DNA of 57,971 nucleotides, taken from Pestalotiopsis fici W106-1. Taxonomy: Eukaryota > Ascomycota > Sordariomycetes > Amphisphaeriales > Sporocadaceae. The notes beneath the pieces are model-generated. The model saw only the letters and a list, made by a program, of their open reading frames with translations, was not told where the DNA came from and ran no database searches. Each line of letters opens with the position of its first letter. Position 1 is the first letter of the stretch. The position numbers and the translations under genes are program-made. This document shows positions 24,069 to 37,581 of the stretch, piece after piece. The stretch lies in the NCBI RefSeq assembly GCF_000516985.1, contig NW_006917109.1, positions 1-57,971 of the forward strand, in the 5' to 3' direction.

Positions 24069-26579
24069 TATATAAACCGATATTACTAATTATTTTTAAA
24101 GCGGCTAGGCTTGCGTTTAATTTATCCCGCCGAAGACGTTTATTCGGCGAAGGCTCTAAATTTACCCTTATAGCCTAGGGCGTTATTAGCTTAAATATTA
24201 TTACCGTATTTTTTATTACCTTATTATCGACCTCGGCCTTTATTAAAGGCTTTTATAACTATCGGCTTATAGGTATATACGGTAAAATAGCTATAATTAA
24301 TCGTTATATTTGGGCCTTTATTTAGCGTTTTAATAGCTGGCGCGTATTTCCGTCTTTAGGTAGTTTTTTAATTCCGTTTTATCCTATTAATCGCATTTAT
24401 AATTTATAAAATATAGCTACGTTTATAAAAGCTTTTATATACTTTAATCCTTATCGGGAATATATTCGGGGCGCAAAACCTAATTCGCCGATTTTTTAGC
24501 GCCTAAAAAATTTAATTTTTTAGCAACTCAAACGTGGCCTTTACCTAGCCTTTATTAACCGTCGGAAACTTTTTTAAAAATATATTTATTATATTTATTT
24601 TCGTAAAAAAGTTATATTTTTTATTTTGCGTGCTTTATTTTATTTATAAATATATCGGCATTTTTTATATTTAATAGGCTTTTAAGGAGCTGTAATTTTT
24701 GTTTTAGCGATTACGGATCGGGGAGATTTCGTTTTTTAAATAAACTAATAAAAGATAAAAGTTTAAAAGGTGCTCCGTGGCATTTTTAATGCAAAAAATA
24801 TAACTTATAAAATTTCAAAATTTATCGAGTCCTTTAATATCTGCTTTAATCTGCTTTAAAATCGCTTTCGGTGCTATTTTAATAGCAAATTCAGGTAGGT
24901 AAAAACGCTAATAATAATAGAATATAATAATGCACGGTGCTATAAGGGTCGGGTTTATCGGGCTAGGTTTATAATCCCGCCGCAATTAGTAATAATTATA
25001 TTTATGCGTATTTCTCCTAAAAGTATATATGCATAATATAAGGCTATATATTAAATATATGCTTTATAAATATTATATCGGAATGCTTTATTCTTAAAAA
25101 TTAAAAATATCATTAGTAATAATTGGGATAAGCTTAAATTATTAGCGCTTTATCTATTAGTATAATAACTAAAATATAGCTATAGCTATTCGTTTTTAGC
25201 TGGGTTATAATAATTAATTATTATATAAAATAATAAATAATTAAATATAAAAATAAAAACAAATAAAGCATAAAAAAGGCACACTTCTATATACGATTTC
25301 AAAAGCCACATTATAGCCACATTCGAATAATTAGATATATATACAAGCTTAAGCATATATATATAAACTATAATTCGAAATATTTGCTATCGCAATAATT
25401 TATTAAAATAAAACCGCTTTATTACAATCCATCCTTTTTCGTTTAGCGATTCTATATAATATATTATAACCCAGGCCAATATAATCACTTTTTTAATTAT
25501 AACTTAAATAAGCCACCTTTAATAGCGCCTTTTAATTCTTCTATAATGCTTCCTTCTTACCTACGTTTTCTAGGCACAAATACCTAAATTTATAAAAAAA
25601 AAATATTATTATTTAAAACTTATTATCCGTTAATTATATAATAAAGGTAATATTTCTAGCTACTTAATTATATATATATACCAATTATTTCTTAACTTCC
25701 GCCCGCCGGGCTAGGCTAAGCGTACACTTAATAATATATAATAATAAACTCTATAATCATAAAGGTTAAATTTATAACGCCTATTATATAATCCTCCTAA
25801 ACCGGGCTTATTTACGCCAGCATTTTATAATTTATAGCGCGTTATAATATTATCTTCCTTAACCCTTTATTTACAATATTTACGGTAGCATATTTATATC
25901 TTACGATTATTTAAAATAATATTAAAATTAATACGGCTATTAGCGAATTAAAAATAATTATCGCTAAATTTATTTAAACCGCTAGTTTTTTTATTTTTAA
26001 CATAATCGAGCTTTCTTTTCCTTTACCTTTTTAAAAATTCTGCCTTATTTATATATTCCTAATTATCGATATATAAAGCAATAAATATAAACGACATTAA
26101 GCTAAAATATTTATCCGTTTAGCACTAACCGTTTACTTAAAAAGCCAATTTTAACCGCCCCCGGGCTAATCCTTTTATAATTATTCTTTTTAACCTTTTA
26201 GTTTTTTATATATAGCATTTATTAAAATCTAATTATTAGCCCCAAAAAATAAAACCTATATCTAATTCCATTATTATTTACCAGCGAATATATCGCAAAT
26301 TCTATCCTATATATACCCCTATTATCTAGCTATTTTTATAAGCTTATTATTTTTATTTATGCATATTTAAATATATAACGGCATATTTTTCCGTAAATAT
26401 TACGTTTGCTACGCCTATAATATATTTTTTATAAATAAGGCCATTTTACGCTAACACCTAATAGCGATATACCCCGTTTCGTACGGCCTAATTCCTCCTA
26501 AAATCTACGTTTATAATAGCTATAATATAGCATTTATATAGCGCTAAAATCTGCGTAAATATAGGCAAAACTATAGCTA
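24069..26579. repeat. RIP-degraded AT-rich block
   Basis: 24,060-24,720 can be read on the plus strand with few stops, all TAA/TAG, giving a hydrophobic and Tyr/Arg-rich product that I do not recognise. The rest, 24,720-26,579, is AT-rich without an assignable frame, with a milder stretch at about 25,240-25,560. Confidence 0.55.
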
Positions 26580-26980
26580 TTAAAAAACTCCGACCTCCGC
26601 CGTTAAATTACTCGACTTATTAATTAACAAACTTAACACCATCGTCTCGGAAGTCGCGGGGACTTTTATCGGTATAAAAGGGCATAGGATGGCAATATAA
26701 AGTCGGGGAAAAATATATAGATTAATAAAGGCCGGCAATAGTAGAGGATAGATTTTCGATATATAAATAGCAGGCAAAAATAGTGGATAGCTTAAAGCAA
26801 AGGGCATTATTATATATAATCTCTAGGTAGCACCTGTTTTAATATAAGATATTTACCTGGCAAAAAGGTTAATAAATTGATCGATATTGTGTGGTATATT
26901 ATTATTAGTACCCCCGCTAACGAGCATTTAACGATTAATATGTTAATAAGGTTTAATTAAGGTTCGGAAAAACGCAACGG
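26580..26980. other. Less mutated pocket, coding status unclear
   Basis: CpA, TpG and CpG are all present. The plus strand reads LLINKLNTIVSEVAGTFIGI around 26,610-26,675 and continues with three TAG/TAA stops. The minus strand is open for 75 codons over the same bases. The plus-strand reading looks more like ordinary protein, the minus-strand one like its antisense, but neither matches a family I know. Confidence 0.3.
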
Positions 26981-28000
26981 TTACCGGCCTGGCTTATTAT
27001 TTATAAAAATTAAATATTATTTAATTTAATAAGGAAAATTATATTTATTATAAATAATTTTAATATATAATATGCTTTAATATTAATTTAAATATTCGAC
27101 CGGCTTATTTATTATTTAAATCCCGGATATTTTTACCTTTTTTGCTATTAAATTCTTATTTATAATAGCCTTTAATTCGTTAAATAATTTTATAAGCCTA
27201 AAAATTCGAGGATCGCGGCTTTAACGGGATTTTTTAAAGGCTTTAAAGGCGATTTTTATAGCCTTTTCTAAATCGTTAATTTTACGGGTTTTTAAAAACC
27301 GGTAATAAAGGAGAACTTTTAGGTTATAAAAAAAGATAATACGCGTAGGATTTTGCGTTAGGATAAAGTTTATAGCCTTAAAAGCTATATCCGTTCCGTT
27401 TTAAATATTATCTAATTTATCCGTTTAAAAAATAAGCGCACCTTATACGTATATAAATATATTATACCGTTTCGCTAATAAACGATTTTTGCTAAAATTA
27501 GCTATTACGGCTTTTTAAAGGATATTTTAATATTTTTAAAAATCTACGGCACCGCTACGCCTTTTAAGCCTCGGATTAATTATTTCGTAAATAGCTATAA
27601 CGGTAACATTTAAATTATTTATTTCGAATTAAGGCTTTAAGTCTTATAAGCGGCCGAGCTAAAACGGCTTTTGCGCTAAGCCGATATTAATAGCTTTTTA
27701 TTTTGCTAATTCGTTATTATAGCTGGCGGAAATAAATATAGTGATTTTAAAGGTAATTTTAAAAATAACTTTAAAGGTGGCTTTAAAGGTAATTTTAAAA
27801 GTGGATTTAAAGGTGGCTTTAAAGGTGGATTTAAAAAGTAAAATAAAAGCAAAAGTAAAATAACGGGTATAAGTGCAAAATGGTTTAACGCTGCAAATAC
27901 CATTTTCGGTAGGCATTAAAAAGATATTATATAGCTATTATTATTACGGAACTTAAATTACCGTTAATTTATACTCCTCGTTAAGCCTTCCGAATACCGA
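26981..28000 (+). pseudogene. Relic ORF ending in FKGGFKG repeats, possibly gag-like
   Basis: A plus-strand relic frame ends in a clear tandem array at about 27,732-27,838. It encodes FKGN, FKNN, FKGG and FKSG tetrapeptides, i.e. 12-bp DNA units of the type TTTAAAGGTGGC. After the array come widely spaced Cys codons and a His. A Gly/Phe/Lys-rich linker before a Cys/His patch is reminiscent of the C-terminal end of retrotransposon Gag proteins, but the C-x2-C-x4-H-x4-C spacing is not intact. The assignment is tentative. Confidence 0.35.
27732..27838 (+). repeat. 12-bp tandem repeat encoding FKGG units
   Basis: About nine consecutive 12-bp units of the form (G/A)(G/A)(T/C)NN(A/C)TTTAAA. All keep the same phase, so the array is purely in-frame. 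The two complementary-strand frames stay open across it simply because the array lacks stop codons. Confidence 0.75.
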
Positions 28001-31000
28001 TTACTTTTTTATTTATTTAGATTTATTTTTAAATCCGGACATATTACTAATAATCCAGGCTTTTTAAAAAAAAAGATAAAAAGCAAATATAAAGTTATAA
28101 ATAGCTTTATTTATATTTAGTATAATAGCTAAAATAAGCACCTTAATAATAAATATAAGCGTATAACGCTTAGTAGGTAAGCTATACGTATATAACCTTA
28201 CGGGCAATTTAGCAGGCCTTATATAAAAAAAAACCCCCGCTAGCTTAGCGCATAAAAAACCTAGCCTTTATTTCCTTTAAATTATATCCGTAGTTATTTA
28301 ATTCGTAGCTTAAAAATTAGATATATTTCGGGAAATTTCCGTATATTAGCTGCGTATTATTTGCTTAAATTAATTTAATATAATATAACGATAGGCCGTA
28401 TATAAAAAATTATTTATTTATTATATCCGGTAATTTATATATTTTATTTAATTGCTTTTCGACCTTTTAGGCAAATTATTACTAAAATTGCTATATATAA
28501 AGCGTTTATATTTATTAGGTATAACCGTATTTAATATCCCGCGTATATATATTTTTACAATTTAAGCTAAATTAAAAAAAAAAAGGAAACCTTACGCTAT
28601 TTTAATTAATAGCTATTAAATAGCGGGGATTTCTAAAATAATTGCTATTAACTAATTTAGGACTTTAGCATAAAACCGGATTCCCTATATTTTATAACAA
28701 TATAGCCATTAAAGCGGTAATTTTTATTAGCTTTATTTTGCTATTTCTAAAATATAACAAAAAATGCTATAATATAATTAAAACAAAATAACTTAATAAA
28801 AATACGTTAGCTTTTGGCAATTCGTATTAGCGCTAAAGCAGATTAAAAGACGCCGTATTATTAATAAGCGCTAAAATAGCACGGCTTGCTAATATTAAAT
28901 AATTTAATAAAATTAATAAAATAAAAAATAACCGTTTAAATTTAATATATTTCGAATATACCGCTACGAATAATTTTTTTATTCGAAGCACGATTTATTT
29001 TAAAAAATGTAATATATATTAACAGGCGTTTCCCGGATTACGAAAAGCACGGTTTAGCGCGCTGCGCTGCTAACGGTGGCACTTTTCTAAATTAATCCAA
29101 ATTATTTATTATATACGAATTAAATATATTAATTAATATTTCGTATTATTATATTTCTAAAAAAAGCTGCCTTTATATTTTTTTATTATTATTAACGGCT
29201 ATTTTTTTCCGCGAGCATTACCCGGACGACCTTAAATTCTTTTTTTACGTTTTTGGCGTTTTCGCCGCTAAAATCCTAATTTGCTAAACGCTCGCCGCTT
29301 TTTTAAATAATGCTTAGCTTAATTTAAATTATTAAAATTATAAATTTTAAAAGCCGGGTTTCGGCGGTTTAAAGCTTAACGTAAAGCTTAGTATAAATCG
29401 TAATAAAGTCGCCGATATAAATTCCTTTATAATTAGCTTTTATTAGGTTTATAATTAATAAGCTCTAATTAAAAATATATATAATAAATAAAATTATCCG
29501 CCGTTATTTAGGAATATATTTTATAATAAGCCGTTACTTATTAAGGAATTAGGCGGCGTCGGCGGACTAAATTATAAATTATAAGCTCGAATAATATTAC
29601 GGACGCAAACCGGAAATTATTTATTTTATAACGCGGCTGCTATTACGGCTAAAATTAAACTCGTTAATAATTAAAAGGCCAGGCATAATAACGAAAAAAA
29701 TATAAATAGGGGATTACTATTTAATCGGTTAATAAATAAAAAATTATAAATCCGAAAAAATCGTTTAAATTCGAAAATACGCTAAAATATATATCCGTTT
29801 TTTTATTATTATTATTTTTAAATTAAAAAAAGGTAAAGTCGTTTATATTTAATTTATTTAATTAATAACGGCCTTTAAGCCATATTTTGCTCCTTAAATC
29901 CGGATATTTATATAGCTTTTAGCTAAATAAACGAATTTAATAAAGCTTTATCTTTTTTTACGGCAAATTGCTTTTATAAAATAATTAAAAGAAATCTTTA
30001 CGCTTAAAGATAATATATCCTTTCGTTAAAGCTTAAATAATAGCTAAGCTTTCGGGCAAATAATTATTTTATCGGTCGTAATCCCAGGATTACGATTACG
30101 GCGTAATATATACTTTACCTTTTTTCGTATATATCCGTTTAGGTGGCTGCTATAGATCTTTTTTCCTAATCCGCAAATTAAAGGCAGCGCTATATATAAT
30201 CGCTTATAGCTATTTATATATCTTAGGCGAATAAACGCGGCTTAAAAAAGGCTGCGAATACCTTATGCTACCGTCCACCTAGCAGCTAAATAGGACTTTT
30301 AGGCAGTCTTTATATAATTATAATATAATAAATATAGTTATTTATAATAAATATAAATAATATTTTATTAAAATAATAATATATAAATTAATATATAATT
30401 TCCTATAATGCCGCCTTACGCTATTATAGCCACTTTAATATTATAAATTAAATTAAAATAAAAGGCCAGCGGCGGCTATTATATATCGCTTATTTTATAA
30501 ATACCTTAAAAGGCATCGTTTATCGTTATAAGGTCTACGGCGATTAGAAAAAAAAAAGTAACTAATATATATTTAAATATGCAATTATAAAAGCAATATA
30601 TTTATAAAAGGCCGGCTTAAGATAGCTTTCGCAAAACAAAAAAAGGGATAATATTACGTAAGCTAATAAGCGTGATATATAGCGCTGGGAATATGGTTTG
30701 CGAGCAAATATAAATAAAAATATATTATAATAGATTTTAATCGTATAATTTTATTAACTAAAATAGCAAAAAAAAGGTACCGCTAAACTGCTTATTTAGG
30801 GTAGGATAACCGATATTATTTAAAACTTTAAAATCCGAAAATCCTACCGCGGCTTTTTTTTTACGTTTATTTTATTTTTCGAATCCGCATCCGCTTATAC
30901 CCTTTTATAGGATTATAAGATTTATATTAGAGTTTTTTTTATAATAATAATAATAAAAGGGGGGGGGGTATATTTAAGGTTAAAATTAGTTATATCTTTT
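28001..31000. repeat. RIP-degraded AT-rich block
   Basis: RIP-type sequence. It may include the remaining part of the element begun at 26,981, but no protease, integrase or RT motif could be confirmed. A milder patch lies at 29,010-29,100. A microsatellite of ATA units followed by ten G residues lies at 30,942-30,968. Confidence 0.6.
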
Positions 31001-34000
31001 AAATTACTTTTATTTTTTATTTTTAAAACTGCTTATATTCGGAAATTACTCGGAATCGAACCCTAAATTTTTAATTAATAATTAATAATTAATATAATAA
31101 AAATCTAATATAAATTCTAGAGTCCAGGAAATCGTATAAATTATCCGTTTAGCTAATTGACTAATTAATACCTTTTAAATAAGCGGTAAATTTGTCGATT
31201 ATTTTGCCTTTTAAAAAATATTTAAAAATTTTAAAACGTAAAATAATATAAGCGTTTAATAATTAATAATTATAAAATATATATAATCGCGATTATAAAT
31301 ATTAAAAATATTAAAAATGCTACTAATATATTCGGATTAAAATTATAAAATTAGTTAACCTAGCTATTTTACGGTAACTAAAGGCACGGGCCACCCTTAT
31401 ATTTAGGTATTTTTAGCATAATATTTAAATTTAAATTTAAAGCGATAATAGGGCGTGATTTAGGTTTAGCTAAATAGGATTATCGCTTGGCCCAGCCTGT
31501 TATTTATAAAGGTTAAATATAATAAATTAGTAACGATTATTATTTTTTTAGCTGCCGTAAATATTATAATCGATATATATTTTTATAAATTTTTTAAATT
31601 CTTTATTTAATTTTATTTATTACCGCTTTTGCTTTTATTTAAAATATATAAAAAAAAAGCTATAAAGGTTAACGTTATATTTTAATTATAAAAAAAGTAA
31701 AACCGCTCGATTAATTTTGCTATTTATACTATTGCTCGATATACGCGCTTTTATATAAAAATTTATATTATCCTCGAAAATTTTATCTTTTTAATTTTTT
31801 TTTAGATTTATCGATTTTTGCAATTTAACCCGATTTTTTAAATCCCCAATAAAAATCTTATACGCTAAATACGCCGCTTTCCGCAATATTTTATAAATAA
31901 TAATTACCCTAAAATTATAAATAAAACGCGAAAAATTAATACGGCTAGCTTTAACCGATATTTTTATAATTTTTTATAAGCTTGGCTATAATTTAATATT
32001 AAAAGCTTTTATCTAAAAGGTTTAAAAAAATTAATATTATTAAAAGGTTAAAAATATAAAAATATATAATATTACGATTATAAATAAATGGCTGGCGATT
32101 AATAAAATAATTTATAACGGTAAAACCGAAGCAAACCAATAACGGGAAAAAAAAAAGGCAAAAGGGCGGGGAAAAAAATAATAAAAAAATAAAAAGCAAA
32201 AAATATAAAAATAAATATAAGCAACGCGCAGCGAATCGCTTGCGCAAACCGCTAATTATTACGTGCTATACCTTTAAGCGACGCAAAAAAGCTTCGCAAA
32301 CGACACGCTTTACCGCCCTAACCGTTTATTTTTTGCGGTTAAGAATTATTATTAAAAATATAACTATTAATATAATTTTCTAATACTTATATTATAAATA
32401 ATTCCTCGTTTTATTTACAAATGCTAACGATTAATTATAAATATTATAATGCTGTTTTTTGCTAAGAATTTCGATTTTTCTTTTAATTATTTATATTTTT
32501 ATACGAATTTTAGGCATACCGCGGCTTATTTATTTAAATATTCCCAAATACCTAATAAATTAATTAAAACCGCTACGCTAAATAGCATATTATTAATTAA
32601 AAGGCTATAAAGCGCTAAACGCTAGCAGAAATATTAGCCTTTCCTACTATTTATACTAACGTAATTATAATAAATTACTAAACGGTTAAAAAGGACCTTT
32701 TATTGCTAAATATATTTTTTATATTTTTCCTTTTTTTTTTTACCTATTCCTGCTTTTTGCTTCGGGCTAAATATTTGCTTTATATATAATTAAAAAGCTT
32801 TTTTTTATTATTTTTTAGTTTTTATAAATAAATATATAATTTAAATAATATAGCTAATAATTTTATTCCCGCTAAGGCTTTAGCTAACGGCGCTTAGGAC
32901 GGAGGAGCCGTTAATATTAAATATAAATAAGCTTAGCTTTTCGTATATTACGGGTATTAATTTTAAAATATATATTTTTTTTTAAATTTATCCTAATACT
33001 TTTAAAATAAATATAATTTATAATATCGTTAAATTATTAAACGGCTTATTTATTTAACGCCCCGGTTTCGGCGTTAATATAAAATATTTAACCGATAATA
33101 AAAAAAACGGTAATACTACCGCTTACGTTATTAATAGCTTAACCGATTTTGGCTTTTAATAAATCGGCAAAATTAAAATTACGCAAATTAGTAATTTATA
33201 TTTTTTTAAGGCTACCGAATATATTTATTATATAATTAATTATTACTAATACGAGCGCGTTCCTAAAGGCAAAAAAAAGGGTAAGGATTAGAAAAAGGTT
33301 AAAAAGGAGGTTAAAAAAAGGAGGATAATAAGAAGACTGATTAAGATACCGATAACGAGCTTTGAGGTAGTGAACGCATTAAAAAATACCCTGGAATTGC
33401 TATATTCCCCTTAGGATAAAAACCTTTAATTCGTATACTTATTTTATCCTATTTATATTACCCCTAATTATTATATAACACTAAAAGCTTTATTTTAATA
33501 TAAAATATACTTATTTATTTAACTCCCAGCTCTTTTTATAAATACTAAAACTTTTAAAAATATTTATAAATATAAATACTATTACGTACGGTTTAATATT
33601 TATTAAAATTTAATTATAATCGCGCTTATTAATATCCTTATAAATATATAAATTAATTAAAAGCATCCTATTATTATCGCCTCGAATAAAGGGTTAGTAG
33701 CGGCTGCTATATCGCTTATATTATAGTTATTATAATAAATAATAAATATAAATAGCGCTAGGATTTTATCGTCTGCATCGTCGTTATATATATTATAATA
33801 ATTAATAGCTTTCGTCTCTTTTTACCGCCCTTTATTTTTAAGCCGCAGCAACCCCGGCGCCCCTATATAAATTCGGCTTTTATATTTCGTCCAATTTATT
33901 ACCAGGTTTTTTTAGGTCTTATCCTATTATAATAACAATCTTTATTAATGCTAATCGTGCCTTTTAATACATTAATTATAAATATAATTAAATTAAAACG

Positions 34001-36085
34001 GCAAATTTTATATTATTTTATAATTTTATTAAAAATCTTAAAATAAGGTGCAAAATATTAAAATAAAGGTTTTAAGCGCTTTATAATTAATTTATAATAT
34101 TAAATATATTTTTATATATATTGCAAAAAGTTTATTTAATATATTAATTATTTATAAAATAATATTATTCCTTAAAGCGATACCTAGCTGCTATATTTTT
34201 TTACCCTAAAATAAAATTTTTAAAACGCTAAGAAATTATTTAAGCATTAATTTATTAATTAGCATAAAATAAATATAATATTATAAAAATACCGCTATAA
34301 TTAGCGTCGCCCTAATAAAACTATATACGGCGCTATTTTTAATAAAAAATAAAACTTTAAAAAATACCGCGTTTAATATAATCAAAATAAAGATCGGTAA
34401 TAAAGCGCTAATATCCCAGGTACCGCTTCGTTATTTAAAAATATAGCTCCGGTATTATTATAAATAGCCTTAAGCATTATAATCCTTCCTAAAATCGCCT
34501 TAATATTAGCCGCTAATAATGCTATATTCCCAGGTATACCGCTTATTATATTCGCCGGTTTAATATATAATAATTTTAAATATCGCGCGTTTTTAATTTA
34601 ATCCCTTTTTTTAATATCCCGTTTTTTAAGCTTATTATTAAATAAAAACCTAAAAAATCCCGAGGCAAAACGGTATTAATTTAAACGTAAACGCTTTAAA
34701 AAACCGATATTTAGCTATAAAGTTAAGCTATTAAAATCGGCTTATTAGCAAAAAGCGATAAAGTAATTTTTAAACGCTAAAAAAATTTATTTCGAATTAT
34801 AAATCCGTGCTTTAATAGCCTTATAAGGTTTTTCGTCTTTTATCGGCAGCTGCGGTATATATTTTATTTATTTAGCAAATTAAATAAGCCTAAAAGCTAA
34901 TAAAATTGCTAGGCACCTTAATTAAAGCAATATTTTAGTAAATTGAATTATATATTTTTAAATTTGATTTTATAGTCTTATTTTTTATCCCGGGAAATGC
35001 TTTTTTCTTTATTTTATTAAAAAAACTTAAGCTAATAGTATTTAGTATAAAAAATAAGCTATAATAAATTAATTAATTTTATACCTTTTTATTTAAACGT
35101 AATATTACTTATTTCCCCTAAATATTTAGGTTTTTAAATTATTTATATACGGCTGCGAAAATAGCTATATAATTTAGATAATAGCCGCGTAACGGCATAA
35201 AACTCGATAATTTTTTAAAATACGGTCCGTTTTAGCGTATAAATAATTTATATTTTTGCTATAATCTATTATGCATTTTACCTTTATATATCGTTTATAA
35301 GCCGGTCGCCGTAAATAAATCGCGAATTAAATGCTTTAATTATACGCGCTTTTTGCGCGTTTATAATCGCTTTATTTTAATCGCTTATAATAAATATAAC
35401 CCTTTTTATTTAATATAATATACGGTATTAACGATATACGAGAAATATTTAATTTAGCTATAGCTATATTATGTGTTTAAAGGCTTCGAAAATTTATTAC
35501 CGCTTTAACGGCTACGGTTATACTTATTCCTTTTTTTAGAATACGAGTTTTTTATGCGTTCCGTCGGCGTAAAGCAAGCGATTAACGTATGCGTATATAA
35601 TCGCGTTCCGCTTATACAAAAAAAAGTAAACTATAAGCCGGGCCTTATATATAGCTTATACCTATCGTTTCGTATAAAGGGATTCGCAAAAATCGTTAAT
35701 TTATAGGCTTATATCGTTTATTATTATAAAAATCGCAACGATTAAAATAGGCTGGCTAAAGTGCGCCGGATTATAACGCTATAAAAGCAGTATATTAGTA
35801 TAAAAATAGCGCTAGGGTATAGTGCTATGCGATAGAAACTAACCTAATTAGACTCGCTAAATTTTAGGTAGGCTAATATGGAAAAATAGGGATTGCGATT
35901 ATAATATACGTATTTTATAGCGTATGCTTGGGCACACAAAAAGATGGATATAATTTACCAAATTATAATTTAACTCTTAATAATAATAATATATATTTTC
36001 TATTTTTTACCACTATCCTGCTAAAAGCCGACTCTAATATCCATTATCTATTATTAAAAATAATGCATTAATAAAACTTTACGAA
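31001..36085. repeat. RIP-degraded AT-rich block next to the gene island
   Basis: Strongly AT-rich, CpA-poor sequence. A lysine-rich stretch at 33,265-33,420 keeps TpG and looks less mutated. Short plus-strand frames with TAA/TAG stops occur at 34,680-35,700 without a recognised motif. The open minus-strand frame at 31,999-32,247 encodes only a Phe/Leu-rich low-complexity peptide. Mutation intensity falls off after about 35,800. Confidence 0.65.
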
Positions 36086-36187
36086 ATAGCTAGAAAGATA
36101 AAGTAAAATAGCGCGAAACCTGCTTTAAACAGCATAAGACCTGTGTAAAACAGTGTTTTTGGAGTCGATTTTTACCCAAGATAGCAG
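36086..36187. other. Left junction of the gene island
   Basis: Base composition changes here over about 100 bp from AT-rich RIP-type sequence to balanced sequence. The transcription-factor frame ends at 36,188. No target duplication or terminal repeat could be identified at the junction. Confidence 0.5.
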
Positions 36188-37581
36188 TCATCCCCATTTT
36201 TCTGTCAAAGAGGGACTCTCTAGATGCTCCGGGCTCGTTCCAGGTATACATAACGGGATGGCACTTAGATGAGCACTCCACGTGCGTCCAGGCGCATCCA
36301 TCAACTCATACTGGCACAGTATTGTGACGACAGTGCAAGCTTCGTCCTTTGACCCCGAGGAAACATTGGTCTCTGAAACGGCACCTAGCGAATCAATAGA
36401 CGACTTTAACAAATTGATTGCTCTGTCATAATAATTTGCCGAGATAATCTTCCAATCTGGTCTCTTTGGTCGCGGCTGCTGACTGCTCTCGTCGGTTACC
36501 TGAGTCTCCCACGGCTCTTGTATGCGGTGCAAATGCTTTGACGATATTGCACATATTGCAGACTTAAGTAGTTCACTTCTGCTTGCTCGTAATGGGACCT
36601 TTTGGGAAAAGTAGACGGATGTGTCAAAGATGTCCATCCTAGGGCTCAGGGTCAGCGGCTCTACCTTGTGAGAACTGGGAAGCAGGACTAACCATTGTCC
36701 GACTGTGCTTTGAAAGTGTCTCAAGAGATGAACCTGTATAGAAGTATCAGTGACAAATGTCTCGAGGACTTGATCCTCTATTCTGAGCGCTGTATCGCCC
36801 GGACGATTTGTATGCGGAGAGGACCCTGGGGCTCGGGGTTCGTCTACGTAGTGCAGCTGATCTACTACAGCTGGACTATCATGCAGACCTATCGTCATCT
36901 GCTCTTGAGCAAAAGTGTCATTCTGAAAGCGGTGTAGACTGGGTGATGCAGAAGCCCGCACTGTTTCATCAACTAAGCTGGGCTCAGCATCATAGCTAGT
37001 AGACGCTGGAGTCGAATGTGCCGGGCTCTGTTCTGAAAAGCCTAAGCCGTAGTTCTGGGGACTCGATATTAATCCAATAGGTTCACGTCCTCCGATTCTG
37101 TCCGATGAACCCGAGGAATGTGTTTGGTGCTCGGCTCTGGGAGATGTATCTTTCCCGAAATATGAGAAGATGACTAGGAATCAAGTCAGATTTGGATCGC
37201 AAAATCATCATCAAAATGCGTACACTTGTGACTGGCGACAACACGATTCGCCCTCCTCCTTGTGGCGGGTCCAGTCTGATGTTCAGGCACGGACTGTCGA
37301 GAAGTCTGGCCATTGCTATTTCGCGGAGTCTCGACCCGAAAGACGTTGCTATCTGAATAGGCACAGGTGCGACGCGATTTGCGACATTGATTGCATTTGG
37401 GCTTTTTCTCGTCGCATTTAACCTGGTATTGAGTCAAGTTTAGATCCTCCTACTTTACGCCCAACCATGGCGAATTCGGCTTACCTTCCTATCTCGGCAT
37501 GTTACGCTGTATTGTCGTCAGTCAAGAACGTTCAGAACTGGGCGTCGAGTTGTTCACACACCAACCATGATGAGACCTCAT
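36188..37581 (-). CDS. Zn2Cys6 fungal transcription factor, C-terminally short
   Basis: DNA-binding transcriptional regulator of the fungal binuclear zinc-cluster class. My model has four exons: 37,562-37,581, 37,485-37,506, 37,224-37,422 and 36,188-37,173, with introns of 55, 62 and 50 nt. All have GT...AG ends and CTGAC or CTAAAC branch-like motifs. The total is 1,227 nt including stop, 408 residues. The N-terminus reads MRSHHGCVTCRDRKVKC and completes the six-cysteine pattern C-x2-C-x6-C-x6-C-x2-C-x6-C; none of the exons alone contains it. Residues about 165-260 (LLRHFQSTVGQWL, then ALRASRSELL-like and AICAISSKHL) match the start of the fungus-specific transcription factor domain. The frame stops shortly after WSAHLSAIPL, where relatives continue for roughly another 150-250 residues, and AT-rich DNA follows. 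It may regulate the neighbouring oxidoreductase genes; as it stands its effector domain is incomplete. Confidence 0.8.

Noticed and set aside
31050..31065. Perfect B-box sequence GGTTCGATTCC on the minus strand
   Set aside because: No A box at the required distance and no foldable cloverleaf; a chance match in AT-rich sequence.
31999..32247. Minus-strand ORF of 82 codons rich in Phe and Leu
   Set aside because: Low-complexity product that mirrors a poly-Lys/Asn plus strand; not gene-like.
36090..36281. Minus-strand ORF of 63 codons overlapping the transcription factor's 3' end
   Set aside because: Wrong frame for the transcription-factor domain, and no homology to its missing C-terminus is recognisable.
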